From NCBI GenBank assembly GCA_003224085.1, contig QHYK01000049.1, positions 113,163 to 177,162 of the forward strand: a stretch of DNA of 64,000 nucleotides. Direction: 5' to 3'. Below are positions 45,876-54,979 of the stretch, piece after piece. The first letter of the stretch is position 1. The number at the start of each line of letters is the position of its first letter. Made by a program: the position numbers and the translations under genes. This stretch comes from Acidobacteriota bacterium. Its GTDB lineage: Bacteria; Acidobacteriota; Terriglobia; Acidiferrales; UBA7541. The notes below the pieces were generated by a model. It did no database searches, had not been told where the DNA came from, and saw nothing but the letters and a program-made list of their open reading frames with translations.

Positions 45876-46682
45876 ATGCGTTTCCCAAGAACTTACGTGA
45901 CGATATTTCTTGCTCTGCTCCTCGGAGTTTCGATGCGCGGCCAGCAAGCTGCGGCTTCTACAACGCAGAGCGCTCCTCAAGCGCTGTCTCTTCTCCAAAA
46001 CTCACTTTCCGCACTCACTGGCGGGCAATCCGTCACGGATGTCACTCTTTCCGGCACGTCCCGCCGAATTGCTGGCTCCGAAGATGAAACCGGGACGGTT
46101 ACGTTCGAGGCGCTCTCGGCCGGTGCCGCTCGCTTTGACTTCAGCTATCCCTCGGGTTTGCGAAGTGAGATTCGGGCGGTTAGCAACACTGGCCCGTCGG
46201 GCGCTTGGTCCGGATCGGACGGCACCATGCATCCGATTTCCCTGCACAATGTCATGAACAATGCAGGGATATTTCCAGCGTTCAGCCTCGCCGGCTTCGC
46301 ATCGGGGCAAAACATCGTCGTTACGTTCATCGGCCAGGAAACGAAAAACGGCCATTCCGTATACCACGTTTCTGGCTCACAGCAATTTCCTGACTCGGCC
46401 CCGAGCGCTGCCGCTCTTACGCAACACCTGACGCAAATGGAAATCTTCCTCGACGTTTCAACGCTGCTGCCGGTTGCTTTTGATTTTAGTGCCCACCCTG
46501 ATAATGACGGGGCTCTCGATATTCCCGCCGAGCTACTGTTCTCCGACTACCGCACCGTGAGCGGCATCAAAATCCCATTTCGTGTCCAGAAATTTCTAAA
46601 CAACGGCTTGGTTCTCGATCTTAATTTCCAGAACGCACTCGTCAATTCTGGCCTTTCTGGAAGTTCTTTCAATATTCAATAA
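45876..46682 (+). CDS. secreted LolA-like protein preceding the RHS gene
   Basis: 268 residues with a GGAGG ribosome site and a signal peptide (RTYVTIFLALLLGVSMRGQQ). The mature part has beta-rich segments (SVTDVTLSGTSRRIAG, GTVTFEALSAGAARFDFSYP, LLFSDYRTVSGIKIPFRVQ) similar to outer-membrane-lipoprotein-carrier-like proteins. The RHS gene starts 27 bp after its stop, so they are probably co-transcribed. It may be a periplasmic helper for RHS export; this is inferred from position. Confidence 0.65.
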   Translation: MRFPRTYVTIFLALLLGVSMRGQQAAASTTQSAPQALSLLQNSLSALTGGQSVTDVTLSGTSRRIAGSEDETGTVTFEALSAGAARFDFSYPSGLRSEIRAVSNTGPSGAWSGSDGTMHPISLHNVMNNAGIFPAFSLAGFASGQNIVVTFIGQETKNGHSVYHVSGSQQFPDSAPSAAALTQHLTQMEIFLDVSTLLPVAFDFSAHPDNDGALDIPAELLFSDYRTVSGIKIPFRVQKFLNNGLVLDLNFQNALVNSGLSGSSFNIQ

Positions 46683-46709
46683 ACTAGCAACAAACGAGGA
46701 GACCCCCCA

Positions 46710-49700
46710 ATGCTCCGGTCCCTGTTCTGCTCGTTCGGTAAGTCGCTATGTCTGATTTCGGTCGCAACGGCCGTATGTACTCTTGCGCCCGCTTCTTTCG
46801 CTCAGGTGGCAACGGGGACACCGCCATTCGGAAGTTTCGGAGGAGCCCCCGACGTGGTCAATCTCGCCAATCTAAATGACCATCACACGATTCCCATCAT
46901 CCACAAGGCCGGTCGCGGCACGGATTTCACCTACGGCCTAAGCTACGATAGCTCCGTGTGGTATCCAGTGGGAGTAAGCCCTAACCAACTGTGGCAACCA
47001 GTTTCGAATTGGGGCTGGGCGTCGCAAACGCAAGGTCCGACCGGATACATTGCCTATAATACGACTCAAATTCAAATCACCTGTACCACCACCGGAGGAT
47101 TTGTTTACAAGAGGTATTACATTAATCAGTACACTTACACGACCTATTATGACCAGTTTGGAGCGGGGCACACCGTAAATGCCACGGTGAGCCAACAGTT
47201 GATTCCTGGGTTTACTGGGTGCTCGCCCAATCCTGCTTATCCTTATAGTAAGACGGTCACGGCGAATGATGGTTCGGGGCTGACTTTCAGCCTCAGCGCG
47301 GACCCAAGTGCAATCATTCATACGACAAGCGGCACTGATATCTATCCATCATATAACCAAACCTCTGGTTCCGGGTCGTTTACTGACCGGAACGGCAACA
47401 TAATAAGTGCGAGCAGCGGAGGTGTCTTCACCGATACCCTAGGTAAAACCGCCCTCACAGTGTCCGGCTCTGGCACTGTAGCCAGTCCGATGAAATTTAC
47501 TTACACCTCGCCATCAGGGACTTCAGCCTTTTACCAGATAAACTACACGAATTACACCGTTGCCACCAATTTCGGCGTGTCAGGAATCAGCGAATACAAA
47601 TCAAGCGCTGCGGTACCTCTCGTGAGCAGCGTCGTTTTGCCGGATGGATCTCAATATAGTTTCAGCTATGAGTCCACTCCGGGCACCTGCACTCCATATT
47701 CCGGGACAACGTGCGTTACAGCTCGAATCGCCTCTGTTACGCTCCCCACAGGGGGCAAGATTTCTTATTCTTATTCCTTTGCGGGCTGCACAACTGCTAT
47801 CTTCAAAGACGGCAGCGCTGCTTGCTTACAGCGGATCACACCGGATGGCACATCGACTTACGCCCGCACCATGGGCACTGGTTCTTCCTCCGCAACACTC
47901 ACCACCGATCCTTTGGGCAACCAAACCATTCTTCAGTTTCAGGGCATCTACGCGACGCAGCGCGACCTGTACCAAGGTTCTGCACCAACTTTTACCTCAG
48001 TGCCGATTGCGGAAAGCACGCTTCAAACGGCAAGCCTTTTACAGGAAATTCAAACCTGTTACAACGCGGCTACCTTACCATGCACAGGAACGACGGTCAG
48101 TCTGCCGATCTTGCAAGAAACCGTTATTGCCACGCTTCCAGGGCCAGGCAAGCTTCAATCGCAGCGTACACAAAAGTTCGATAGCTACGGAAATCTGATA
48201 GAAACTGATGAGTACAATCTGTACGTCAGTGGGTCGACCCCGCCTCTCCTACGACAGACCCTGATCACCATGGCAAATCTCGGGGGCTATCTGCACTCAT
48301 TCACTCAGACGGTGAAGGTGTTGGATGGCAGTGGAAATATCAAATCTCGAGTAGACAAAAACTACGACCAATATGTTTCGTTTACAGGATCGAACTGCAT
48401 TACTGGTGCGCCCCAGCACAATGACACGAGCTACGGCTGCTCGTACATCACTCGTGCCAACCTCACTTCGATTGTTCAATACACTGACCCTGTCACGCCC
48501 GGTGGCGCTATAACGAAAACCTTCGCATACGATTCGCTCGGGAATATGCGGACAGCCCAGCTCAACTGCTGCCAGCTAAAGACTTGGGCTTATTCTTCAA
48601 CAACGGCGTATTCCTACGCGGATTCAATTACGAGTGGATCGGGAACGCCGTCCGTGACCACGAGCATGACCTACGATCTGAACATGGGGCTGATCCTAAC
48701 ATCGACTGACCCAAATTCCGTTAAGACAACTTTCACCTACGACAGCATGGGTCGCCCTCTTAGCATGGTTCCAGGAAGCAATCCAGGTACCCAATATACC
48801 TACAACGATTCTGGTTCCTGGTCTGTTCAGGTCTGTTCGCCGGTTCAAGGCACCAGTACGGCATGCCAAAAGGCAATCCTAGATGGCCTCGGCCGGCCAA
48901 CTACAAATCAGTTTCTCGACGGCAGCGGAACGCTGTATTCAGCCTCCGACACGCAGTACGATCAGCTCGGCCGTGCATACAAAACCAGTAATCCCTACAC
49001 AACCTCAGCTTCCTACTGGACTCAGACAACCTTCGATCCTTTGGGTCGCGTCACAAAAACGACGCTCCCCGATAATAGCGCCAGCACTGCCTCCTACACG
49101 GACAATACTGCCACTATGTCCGATCCTGCGGGCAAGCAGCGTAAGAAAGTTTTCGACGGGCTGGGGCGTCTTACTTCCGTGTATGAACCAGACCCAACGA
49201 GCGGCAATTCACTAACTTTACAAACTTCTTACACGTACAACGTCTTCGATGGACTCACGACGATCACTCAAGGCACGGCGCAAACCCGAACATACAATTA
49301 TGATGCGCTCGGCCGAGTGACTAGCACTACTACCCCAGAAGCCGGGACAGTCTGCTTTGGAACTCTTTCGGGCTCAACATGCCAGCCGAACGGGTACGAT
49401 TCCTTTGACAACCTTCTCTACCGGACGGATGCCCGGGGCGTTCAGACTAATTACATATATGACAGCTTAAACCGCTTGGTCGGCATTAGCTACAGCAACG
49501 TCCCTTCCAGCGTCTCCGCTATGCCCAACGTCTGCGCCACTAGCGGAACCACGAACAACGCAAACGTCTGTCTTACCTACGGCACGAACGCAACTGGTAA
49601 CAACAACGGCCGCCTTACGAGCATGACCGATCCTTCCGGCTCCGAGTCGTATACATACGACCAATTTGGAAACGTGACTCAGCTCGCCAAAGCAATCGGG

Positions 49701-51695
49701 AGCACTACTTACACGACGAGTTACGCCTACAATCTGGCCAGCGAGCTTATCCAGATCACTTATCCCTCGGGCCGAGTTGTCCAGGAAAATCTGGATGCAA
49801 TCGGCCGGATCGGTTCGGTTGTGGGCACGCTCAACAGCGTGCAGACAACCTATGCGTCCGGTTTCCTCTACAACACCGCTCAGCAAGCCACGGGGTTTCA
49901 GTATGGCAACGGATTGTTTGCCTCTTACGGATTTTCGGCCGACCGTTTGCAACTCACATGTCTTGACTATTCCACTTCGAACCGCAATGGAAGTTGCGCT
50001 CATGACTCGACAACGAAATTTGGCCTCAGCTATTCCTACGGCTCGGCGGGAAGCAACAACGGCCAGATCGCCAGCATCACAGACAGTGTCGACAACGGTC
50101 GCAACGCCACCTACACCTACGATTCTCTTTATCGCTTGACGCAGGCCGCGACTACTGGATCAACAAATTACCCGACATGGGGCCTCCAGTGGACTTACGA
50201 CTCTTATGGCAACCGTAAAGCGCAACAGATTTACTCCGGCTGCAGCGGCATCACTTGCCCCACGAACTCCGTGACCATTTCCACTTCAACAAACCAGATC
50301 ACTGGTTCCCCCTACACCTATGATGTCGCGGGAAACATGACAGACGATGGATCGAATGCGCTGACCTATGATGGAGCAGGCCGCGTGACTCAAGCTGCCG
50401 TTAGTGGCAGCAGCTCCGGCACATACACGTATGATGGCAATGGGCTCCGCGTAGAGAAGGTTTCAACTCTCGGCAGCACGACAACCACGACCGTGTATGT
50501 CTTTTCAGGTTCGAAGGTCATAGCCGAATACGACAACGGGGCGTCGGCTTCGTCTGCCTCTCGCGAATACATCTATTCGGGCGCAAAGCTCATCGCCCAA
50601 ATCGATTCAAACGGTACGAGGTACTACCATCAGGACCATCTCTCGAATCGCCTTGCCACCGATTCCAGCGGCAACAAAATTGGCGAACAGGGACACTTCC
50701 CCTTTGGTGAACAGTGGTATCCTGTGCCGCCCGCGAGCCCTACAACAAAGTGGCAGTTCACCTCCTACGAACGGGATGCGGAATCGGGGAACGACTACGC
50801 CGCGGCCCGCTACGATATCTCTCGCCTCGGTCGATTTGCCTCGCCTGATCCTATGGCAGGCAGCACCGCCAATCCACAATCCCTAAATCGGTTTTCGTAC
50901 GTTCAAAACGACCCCATAAACCTGGTCGATCCGTTTGGACTATCGTGCTCGCTCGATACGACAGGACACTGGGAGACAGGCACGTGGAGTGATGGTACTA
51001 CGACAAGCAACTGGATAGACGATGGCATGGTTCTTCGCTGTGACCCTGACCCGGGGCAAGGTGGCGGTGGCCCGCCCAATATCGGCGGTGGCCCGGTTGG
51101 CGGTGGCAGCACGTTCGGCAGTCTCTTGGGTCCTTTGCCCCAGCCTGCTCCTCCCCCTGGCTACGAAAAATGCATCGCGGCGGCATTGCGCGAAATGGTT
51201 GCCGACGACGAAGGAACGGCGGCCCAGCCAAACGGTGGCTATGGGACTCTTGTTGGGGGGACCGTGCGCAACGCGCCACATCCTTTCCACTGGATACAGG
51301 GGCGATTTTTTAGCTGGAATCACCCATGGAACATGCCCGCTGCGGATGTTTCTTCCCTAACCGGACATCCAGATATCTTAGTTGACGCAGGTTATGCAAA
51401 CAGTACTGCCTTCGGCCGCTATATGTTTACTGTTGATACTTGGAGACAGTTTGGCAGCGGAGGGATGACCCCAGCGGCACAAGACCAAGCTATGAACAAT
51501 CTTATGGATTATTTAGGTATGATTCAGGATGCTATGTCGGGACCATTTTCTGAGGGAATCGTTCAAGCCATCTGGGACGGAAACAGGAGGTGGGCGAGCT
51601 TACCCGACTCTCCTGCCAACCAACCTACTAAGAGTTGGGCTGAAACAATCGACGCTTTTCATGACGCCTTGAAAAACCGCCCAGAATGTCAGTAA
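46710..51695 (+). CDS. RHS-repeat polymorphic toxin with C-terminal lysozyme-like (GH104-type) tip
   Basis: 1661 residues, ATG 46710 with a GAGGAG site, Sec signal peptide. Residues about 450-1300 contain many YD/RHS repeats (for example GRVTSTTTPEAGTV, YDSLNRLVG). The RHS core runs from YHQDHLSNRLATDS (about 1304) to DPINLVDPFGLSC (about 1409). The variable tip (about 1410-1661) has DDEGTAAQPNGGYGTLVGG, HPDILVDAGYANSTAFGRYMF, MTPAAQDQA and RRWASLPDSP, which resemble phage-type GH104 lysozymes, with E1501 as the probable acid. The tip would cleave peptidoglycan. A signal-peptide-bearing gene follows 26 bp later. Confidence 0.85.
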   Translation: MLRSLFCSFGKSLCLISVATAVCTLAPASFAQVATGTPPFGSFGGAPDVVNLANLNDHHTIPIIHKAGRGTDFTYGLSYDSSVWYPVGVSPNQLWQPVSNWGWASQTQGPTGYIAYNTTQIQITCTTTGGFVYKRYYINQYTYTTYYDQFGAGHTVNATVSQQLIPGFTGCSPNPAYPYSKTVTANDGSGLTFSLSADPSAIIHTTSGTDIYPSYNQTSGSGSFTDRNGNIISASSGGVFTDTLGKTALTVSGSGTVASPMKFTYTSPSGTSAFYQINYTNYTVATNFGVSGISEYKSSAAVPLVSSVVLPDGSQYSFSYESTPGTCTPYSGTTCVTARIASVTLPTGGKISYSYSFAGCTTAIFKDGSAACLQRITPDGTSTYARTMGTGSSSATLTTDPLGNQTILQFQGIYATQRDLYQGSAPTFTSVPIAESTLQTASLLQEIQTCYNAATLPCTGTTVSLPILQETVIATLPGPGKLQSQRTQKFDSYGNLIETDEYNLYVSGSTPPLLRQTLITMANLGGYLHSFTQTVKVLDGSGNIKSRVDKNYDQYVSFTGSNCITGAPQHNDTSYGCSYITRANLTSIVQYTDPVTPGGAITKTFAYDSLGNMRTAQLNCCQLKTWAYSSTTAYSYADSITSGSGTPSVTTSMTYDLNMGLILTSTDPNSVKTTFTYDSMGRPLSMVPGSNPGTQYTYNDSGSWSVQVCSPVQGTSTACQKAILDGLGRPTTNQFLDGSGTLYSASDTQYDQLGRAYKTSNPYTTSASYWTQTTFDPLGRVTKTTLPDNSASTASYTDNTATMSDPAGKQRKKVFDGLGRLTSVYEPDPTSGNSLTLQTSYTYNVFDGLTTITQGTAQTRTYNYDALGRVTSTTTPEAGTVCFGTLSGSTCQPNGYDSFDNLLYRTDARGVQTNYIYDSLNRLVGISYSNVPSSVSAMPNVCATSGTTNNANVCLTYGTNATGNNNGRLTSMTDPSGSESYTYDQFGNVTQLAKAIGSTTYTTSYAYNLASELIQITYPSGRVVQENLDAIGRIGSVVGTLNSVQTTYASGFLYNTAQQATGFQYGNGLFASYGFSADRLQLTCLDYSTSNRNGSCAHDSTTKFGLSYSYGSAGSNNGQIASITDSVDNGRNATYTYDSLYRLTQAATTGSTNYPTWGLQWTYDSYGNRKAQQIYSGCSGITCPTNSVTISTSTNQITGSPYTYDVAGNMTDDGSNALTYDGAGRVTQAAVSGSSSGTYTYDGNGLRVEKVSTLGSTTTTTVYVFSGSKVIAEYDNGASASSASREYIYSGAKLIAQIDSNGTRYYHQDHLSNRLATDSSGNKIGEQGHFPFGEQWYPVPPASPTTKWQFTSYERDAESGNDYAAARYDISRLGRFASPDPMAGSTANPQSLNRFSYVQNDPINLVDPFGLSCSLDTTGHWETGTWSDGTTTSNWIDDGMVLRCDPDPGQGGGGPPNIGGGPVGGGSTFGSLLGPLPQPAPPPGYEKCIAAALREMVADDEGTAAQPNGGYGTLVGGTVRNAPHPFHWIQGRFFSWNHPWNMPAADVSSLTGHPDILVDAGYANSTAFGRYMFTVDTWRQFGSGGMTPAAQDQAMNNLMDYLGMIQDAMSGPFSEGIVQAIWDGNRRWASLPDSPANQPTKSWAETIDAFHDALKNRPECQ

Positions 51696-51721
51696 TTTAC
51701 AATAGAATGGAATAAACAAGT

Positions 51722-52231
51722 ATGAAGAAGCTCTTCACTTTGGTCGTACTCGGACTGGCTCTCGCTTGGGGCGTTGACGTGCAATCCAAGTCGAAAACAA
51801 CCCCCACTGAACAAATGAAATTTGGGCTGGAGCAACGCGTCCACAGGCCAGTAGTCATACCAGGTGATGTTCTCACGATTCTTCGTCAAAAATCGGACCT
51901 TCAAACCTGTAACGTCGAAGGTGGTTCACGTGACAAAGTTCCCGAAACATGGTATGAGGCCTCACAAATTCACCTCGATGGAACAAATGAGGCCGACCTG
52001 CTTGTAAAGGCAAGAAACGCATGCATGATGGGACCTAATCTCGGACCTTTTTGGGTTTTTAGAGAAACAGTTGATGGCCACAGTCTTGTTCTTAGCACAC
52101 TCGCCGCTGGCTTGCAAATACTCAACACCAAAACAAATGGGCTCAGGGACATCAGGACGGGGGCACTTGTTGGGCTCAAGCCATCCTACGTAACATACCA
52201 GTTCGACGGCCACGCTTATCAGCCGAATTAG
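51722..52231 (+). CDS. exported protein, candidate immunity protein for the RHS muramidase
   Basis: 169 residues, directly after the RHS gene. It has a signal peptide (KKLFTLVVLGLALAWGVDV) and a small mature domain with Cys residues (LQTCNVEG, NACMMGPN) and a WVFRETVDGHSLVLSTL strand pattern. Immunity genes usually sit immediately downstream of polymorphic toxins. Export to the periplasm is what a muramidase inhibitor would need. No known inhibitor family is recognised, so the role is inferred from context. Confidence 0.55.
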   Translation: MKKLFTLVVLGLALAWGVDVQSKSKTTPTEQMKFGLEQRVHRPVVIPGDVLTILRQKSDLQTCNVEGGSRDKVPETWYEASQIHLDGTNEADLLVKARNACMMGPNLGPFWVFRETVDGHSLVLSTLAAGLQILNTKTNGLRDIRTGALVGLKPSYVTYQFDGHAYQPN

Positions 52232-52304
52232 CATCGAGACAAGCCATAATGTGAACTCGAAGTGCGGAATCGACCGGATTGGGAGAAGCGGCCAGGCACG
52301 CTTT

Positions 52305-54197
52305 ATGGTAAAGCAGAACAAGGAGAAACGGAAAGCGGCCCCAGTAAACACCGCGTCCACTCCTTCACCACGAATCAAGAGAATCTATTGGGTTGTTCCT
52401 TGCTTGGCAGCGTTTGTTCTTTACGTCGCTGCACTCCGCTTTGGGTTCATCTTCGACGACCACACGCTGATCGCAACCAATCCGCAGGTCCAATCGTGGG
52501 ACTATTTGCCTCGCTTGTTAACCACCCACCTGTGGAGTCAGAAGACCGAAGATTCAACCTTGCCACAATACAGGCCGATGTTTTCCATCTGGCTTCTGAC
52601 GGTATATTCTTTAGCAGGCTTGACGAAATGGTTTTGGCACCTGTCCAGCATCACTCTTCACGTCGTTGCGACATACCTTGTCTTTCGGCTCTCTCTCCAC
52701 GTCTTCGAAAACGCCTTCTTTGCGAGCGGTGCGGCTCTGCTCTTCGCCGTTCATCCAATCCACATCGAGCCCGTGTGCTGGGTTTCGTCCTGCAACGAAC
52801 TACTGTATACGACGCTAGTTCTCTCCTCTCTCTCCTTGTTTTGTTATAGCCTGCCGACAGGGCGTACGCCTACTTCTGCGACGCTTGGACCAGGAAACCC
52901 AGTTCGGAGAAGTTGGAGATGGTTGAGCGTCGGCTTATGGACGGCCGCCATATTTACAAAGGAAAGCGCCCTCCCAGTTCTGGCTGTTTTTTCCTACGTA
53001 GCTTACAAAGTGGCTGACCCATCTCTCGCCTGGGGACTTCGCGCACAACAGGCTCTGCGCCGTAGCCTGCCTTATCTCATTTCCGTAGCATTTTACTTCG
53101 GAGCACGCTTCCTTGCGATTAATCGCGTCGTGGGGCTGGAACGGGGTGCCCAAACCTGGGCGCAGGTGTTTTATTCTGCACCTTCAATCATTGCGTTCTA
53201 CATCAAGAAGCTGATTTTTCCTCTGAATATGAGCGGATTCTATGTAAACCCGCTAATCTCAAGTCCCACAACCATGATGTGGGTCACGGGAGCCGCAAGT
53301 CTCTTGGTCTGCGGGATTCTGGCTTGGCTGAGTCTGAAATACGTCGCGGTCGGTCTCGGTTCGATGCTCCTTATTTTGCCGATGCTGCCGGTGCTTGCGG
53401 GAGTTAAAGTTTTTTGGCAAGGCGATCTCGCTCACGACCGTTATATGTATCTGCCTTCGGTGGGCCTGTGCATTTTGTGCGGTGCCGTGGTGAAACACCT
53501 CAGGACAGAAAAATCGAAGGTCTTCGTCGACGCAACTGGTGGAGCCGTCTTAGTGAGTTTCGCCTTGCTTACGCTGACTCAACAGTGGCACTACAAAGAT
53601 GACGCGTCGTATTTTGGAAGGGGAGTCCAAGTCAATCCCAACAATGTCTTGGCAAGAGATTATCTCGGCGACTACTACATGATGCACGGCCACATGGACT
53701 GGGCACTTGCTCAGTTCAAGCGCGCCCACGAAATCGATTCAGAACACACGTACACGATTTTCTGCCTAGCGAGGGGGCTATTCACGGACCACCAATATGC
53801 TGCTGCCCAGCCTTACTTAGAGCAGCTTGCTCGCCTGCGTGACCTCGCAGAGGGCCAAAGAGCGACCGTCCTACTGGCTTTGGGTCAAACGGAAATGAGA
53901 CTCAACTATCTAGCCCGTTCTGAAGAAGTGCTAAGGCAGCTCGAAAGCCAGAATGAATCCTACAGAGGCCTTCATGACACACTGGGTGCTCTTTATCAAA
54001 CGGAAGGTAAGATCGCAGAAGCCCAGCACGAATATGAGCGTGAGTTCGAAGTTTCCGGAAGTTTACTCTCTAGGCAAAAAGCACTACGTCTCGCCCAAGT
54101 CATACGAGGGAGTCCAACGGACCCGCAGCCCGCTCGGTCACAGCAACCTAATTCTATGATCCTTTCTCAGCTTCCGTCTCAGGAGCCTGTGAACTAA
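52305..54197 (+). CDS. TMTC-like GT-C protein with C-terminal TPR repeats, copy 1
   Basis: 630 residues from ATG 52305 (GTG 52251 adds a short tail without signal). About ten TM helices carry the GT-C acidic loop FGFIFDDHTLIATNPQVQSW and HPIHIEPVCWVSS, followed by the loop region FYVNPLISSPTT and, after residue about 450, TPR repeats (ARDYLGDYYMMHGHMDWALA, LHDTLGALYQTEGKIAEAQ). The order matches eukaryotic TMTC O-mannosyltransferases and bacterial relatives. It precedes a polyprenyl-phosphate-mannose synthase and has a paralogue at 54980. The acceptor is unknown. Confidence 0.75.
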   Translation: MVKQNKEKRKAAPVNTASTPSPRIKRIYWVVPCLAAFVLYVAALRFGFIFDDHTLIATNPQVQSWDYLPRLLTTHLWSQKTEDSTLPQYRPMFSIWLLTVYSLAGLTKWFWHLSSITLHVVATYLVFRLSLHVFENAFFASGAALLFAVHPIHIEPVCWVSSCNELLYTTLVLSSLSLFCYSLPTGRTPTSATLGPGNPVRRSWRWLSVGLWTAAIFTKESALPVLAVFSYVAYKVADPSLAWGLRAQQALRRSLPYLISVAFYFGARFLAINRVVGLERGAQTWAQVFYSAPSIIAFYIKKLIFPLNMSGFYVNPLISSPTTMMWVTGAASLLVCGILAWLSLKYVAVGLGSMLLILPMLPVLAGVKVFWQGDLAHDRYMYLPSVGLCILCGAVVKHLRTEKSKVFVDATGGAVLVSFALLTLTQQWHYKDDASYFGRGVQVNPNNVLARDYLGDYYMMHGHMDWALAQFKRAHEIDSEHTYTIFCLARGLFTDHQYAAAQPYLEQLARLRDLAEGQRATVLLALGQTEMRLNYLARSEEVLRQLESQNESYRGLHDTLGALYQTEGKIAEAQHEYEREFEVSGSLLSRQKALRLAQVIRGSPTDPQPARSQQPNSMILSQLPSQEPVN

Positions 54198-54208
54198 CTG
54201 TCCTGTTC

Positions 54209-54973
54209 ATGGACTCCGAACTCAGCCCCGCTGCTTCGATGACCACCTCTCAACCAACGATAGACTTGGCAGTGGTCATTCCCACGTTCAACGAACGAGA
54301 GAACATCACTCCTCTGATCACTGCCCTTGATGCAGCAATCACCGGAATTGAATGGCAGATTTTGTTCGTGGATGACGACTCGCAGGACGGGACCGCTGAG
54401 CAGATTCGGTTAGCCGCCTCCACGGATTCCCGCGTGCTGCTTTTGGAACGGGTCGGTAGGCGCGGCCTTTCTTCTGCTTGCATCGAGGGGATGCGTACAA
54501 CTGGAGCCCCCTATATCGCTGTGATGGATGCGGATCTGCAGCACGATGAGCGCATCTTGCCGGTGATGCTGGCGCGATTGAAGTCGGAATCTCTGGACGT
54601 TGTGGTTGGTAGTCGCTCGACTTCCGGTGGGAGCATGGGTACCTTCTCTCAAGGGCGCGCACTGCTAAGCCGTTTGGGGGCGGAAGCGGCGCACCTAGTT
54701 TGCAGCTGCCAGTTGTCGGACGCCATGAGTGGATTTTTTATGTTGCGTCGTTCATTCTTTGAAAAAAACGCGGATCGATTGAAAGGAACGGGCTTTAAGA
54801 TCCTGCTGGAGCTTCTTGCTGCGAGCCAAGTTCCACCCCGCGTTGCCGAAACCCCATATACGTTCCGGGAACGACAACGTGGCAGCAGCAAATTCGGTAT
54901 CGGAACAGGGCTCGCGTATCTCCGGTTTCTGGCGAAGGCGGTCTCGCAGCCGCTGAACTGCATTCGGAAGTAA
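54209..54973 (+). CDS. polyprenyl-phosphate-mannose synthase-like GT2 (DPM1-type)
   Basis: 254 residues, 11 bp after the TMTC-like gene. GT2 motifs: VVIPTFNERENI, LFVDDDSQDGTAE, GLSSACIEGM, AVMDADLQHDERILP (DxD), and DAMSGFFMLRRSFFEK, with the RERQRGSSKFG segment typical of dolichol/polyprenyl-phosphate mannosyl or glucosyl synthases. There are no C-terminal TM helices, so it is a soluble or peripheral type. It would make the lipid-linked sugar donor for the two GT-C neighbours. The sugar could also be glucose. Confidence 0.8.
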   Translation: MDSELSPAASMTTSQPTIDLAVVIPTFNERENITPLITALDAAITGIEWQILFVDDDSQDGTAEQIRLAASTDSRVLLLERVGRRGLSSACIEGMRTTGAPYIAVMDADLQHDERILPVMLARLKSESLDVVVGSRSTSGGSMGTFSQGRALLSRLGAEAAHLVCSCQLSDAMSGFFMLRRSFFEKNADRLKGTGFKILLELLAASQVPPRVAETPYTFRERQRGSSKFGIGTGLAYLRFLAKAVSQPLNCIRK

Positions 54974-54979
54974 TCGAGA

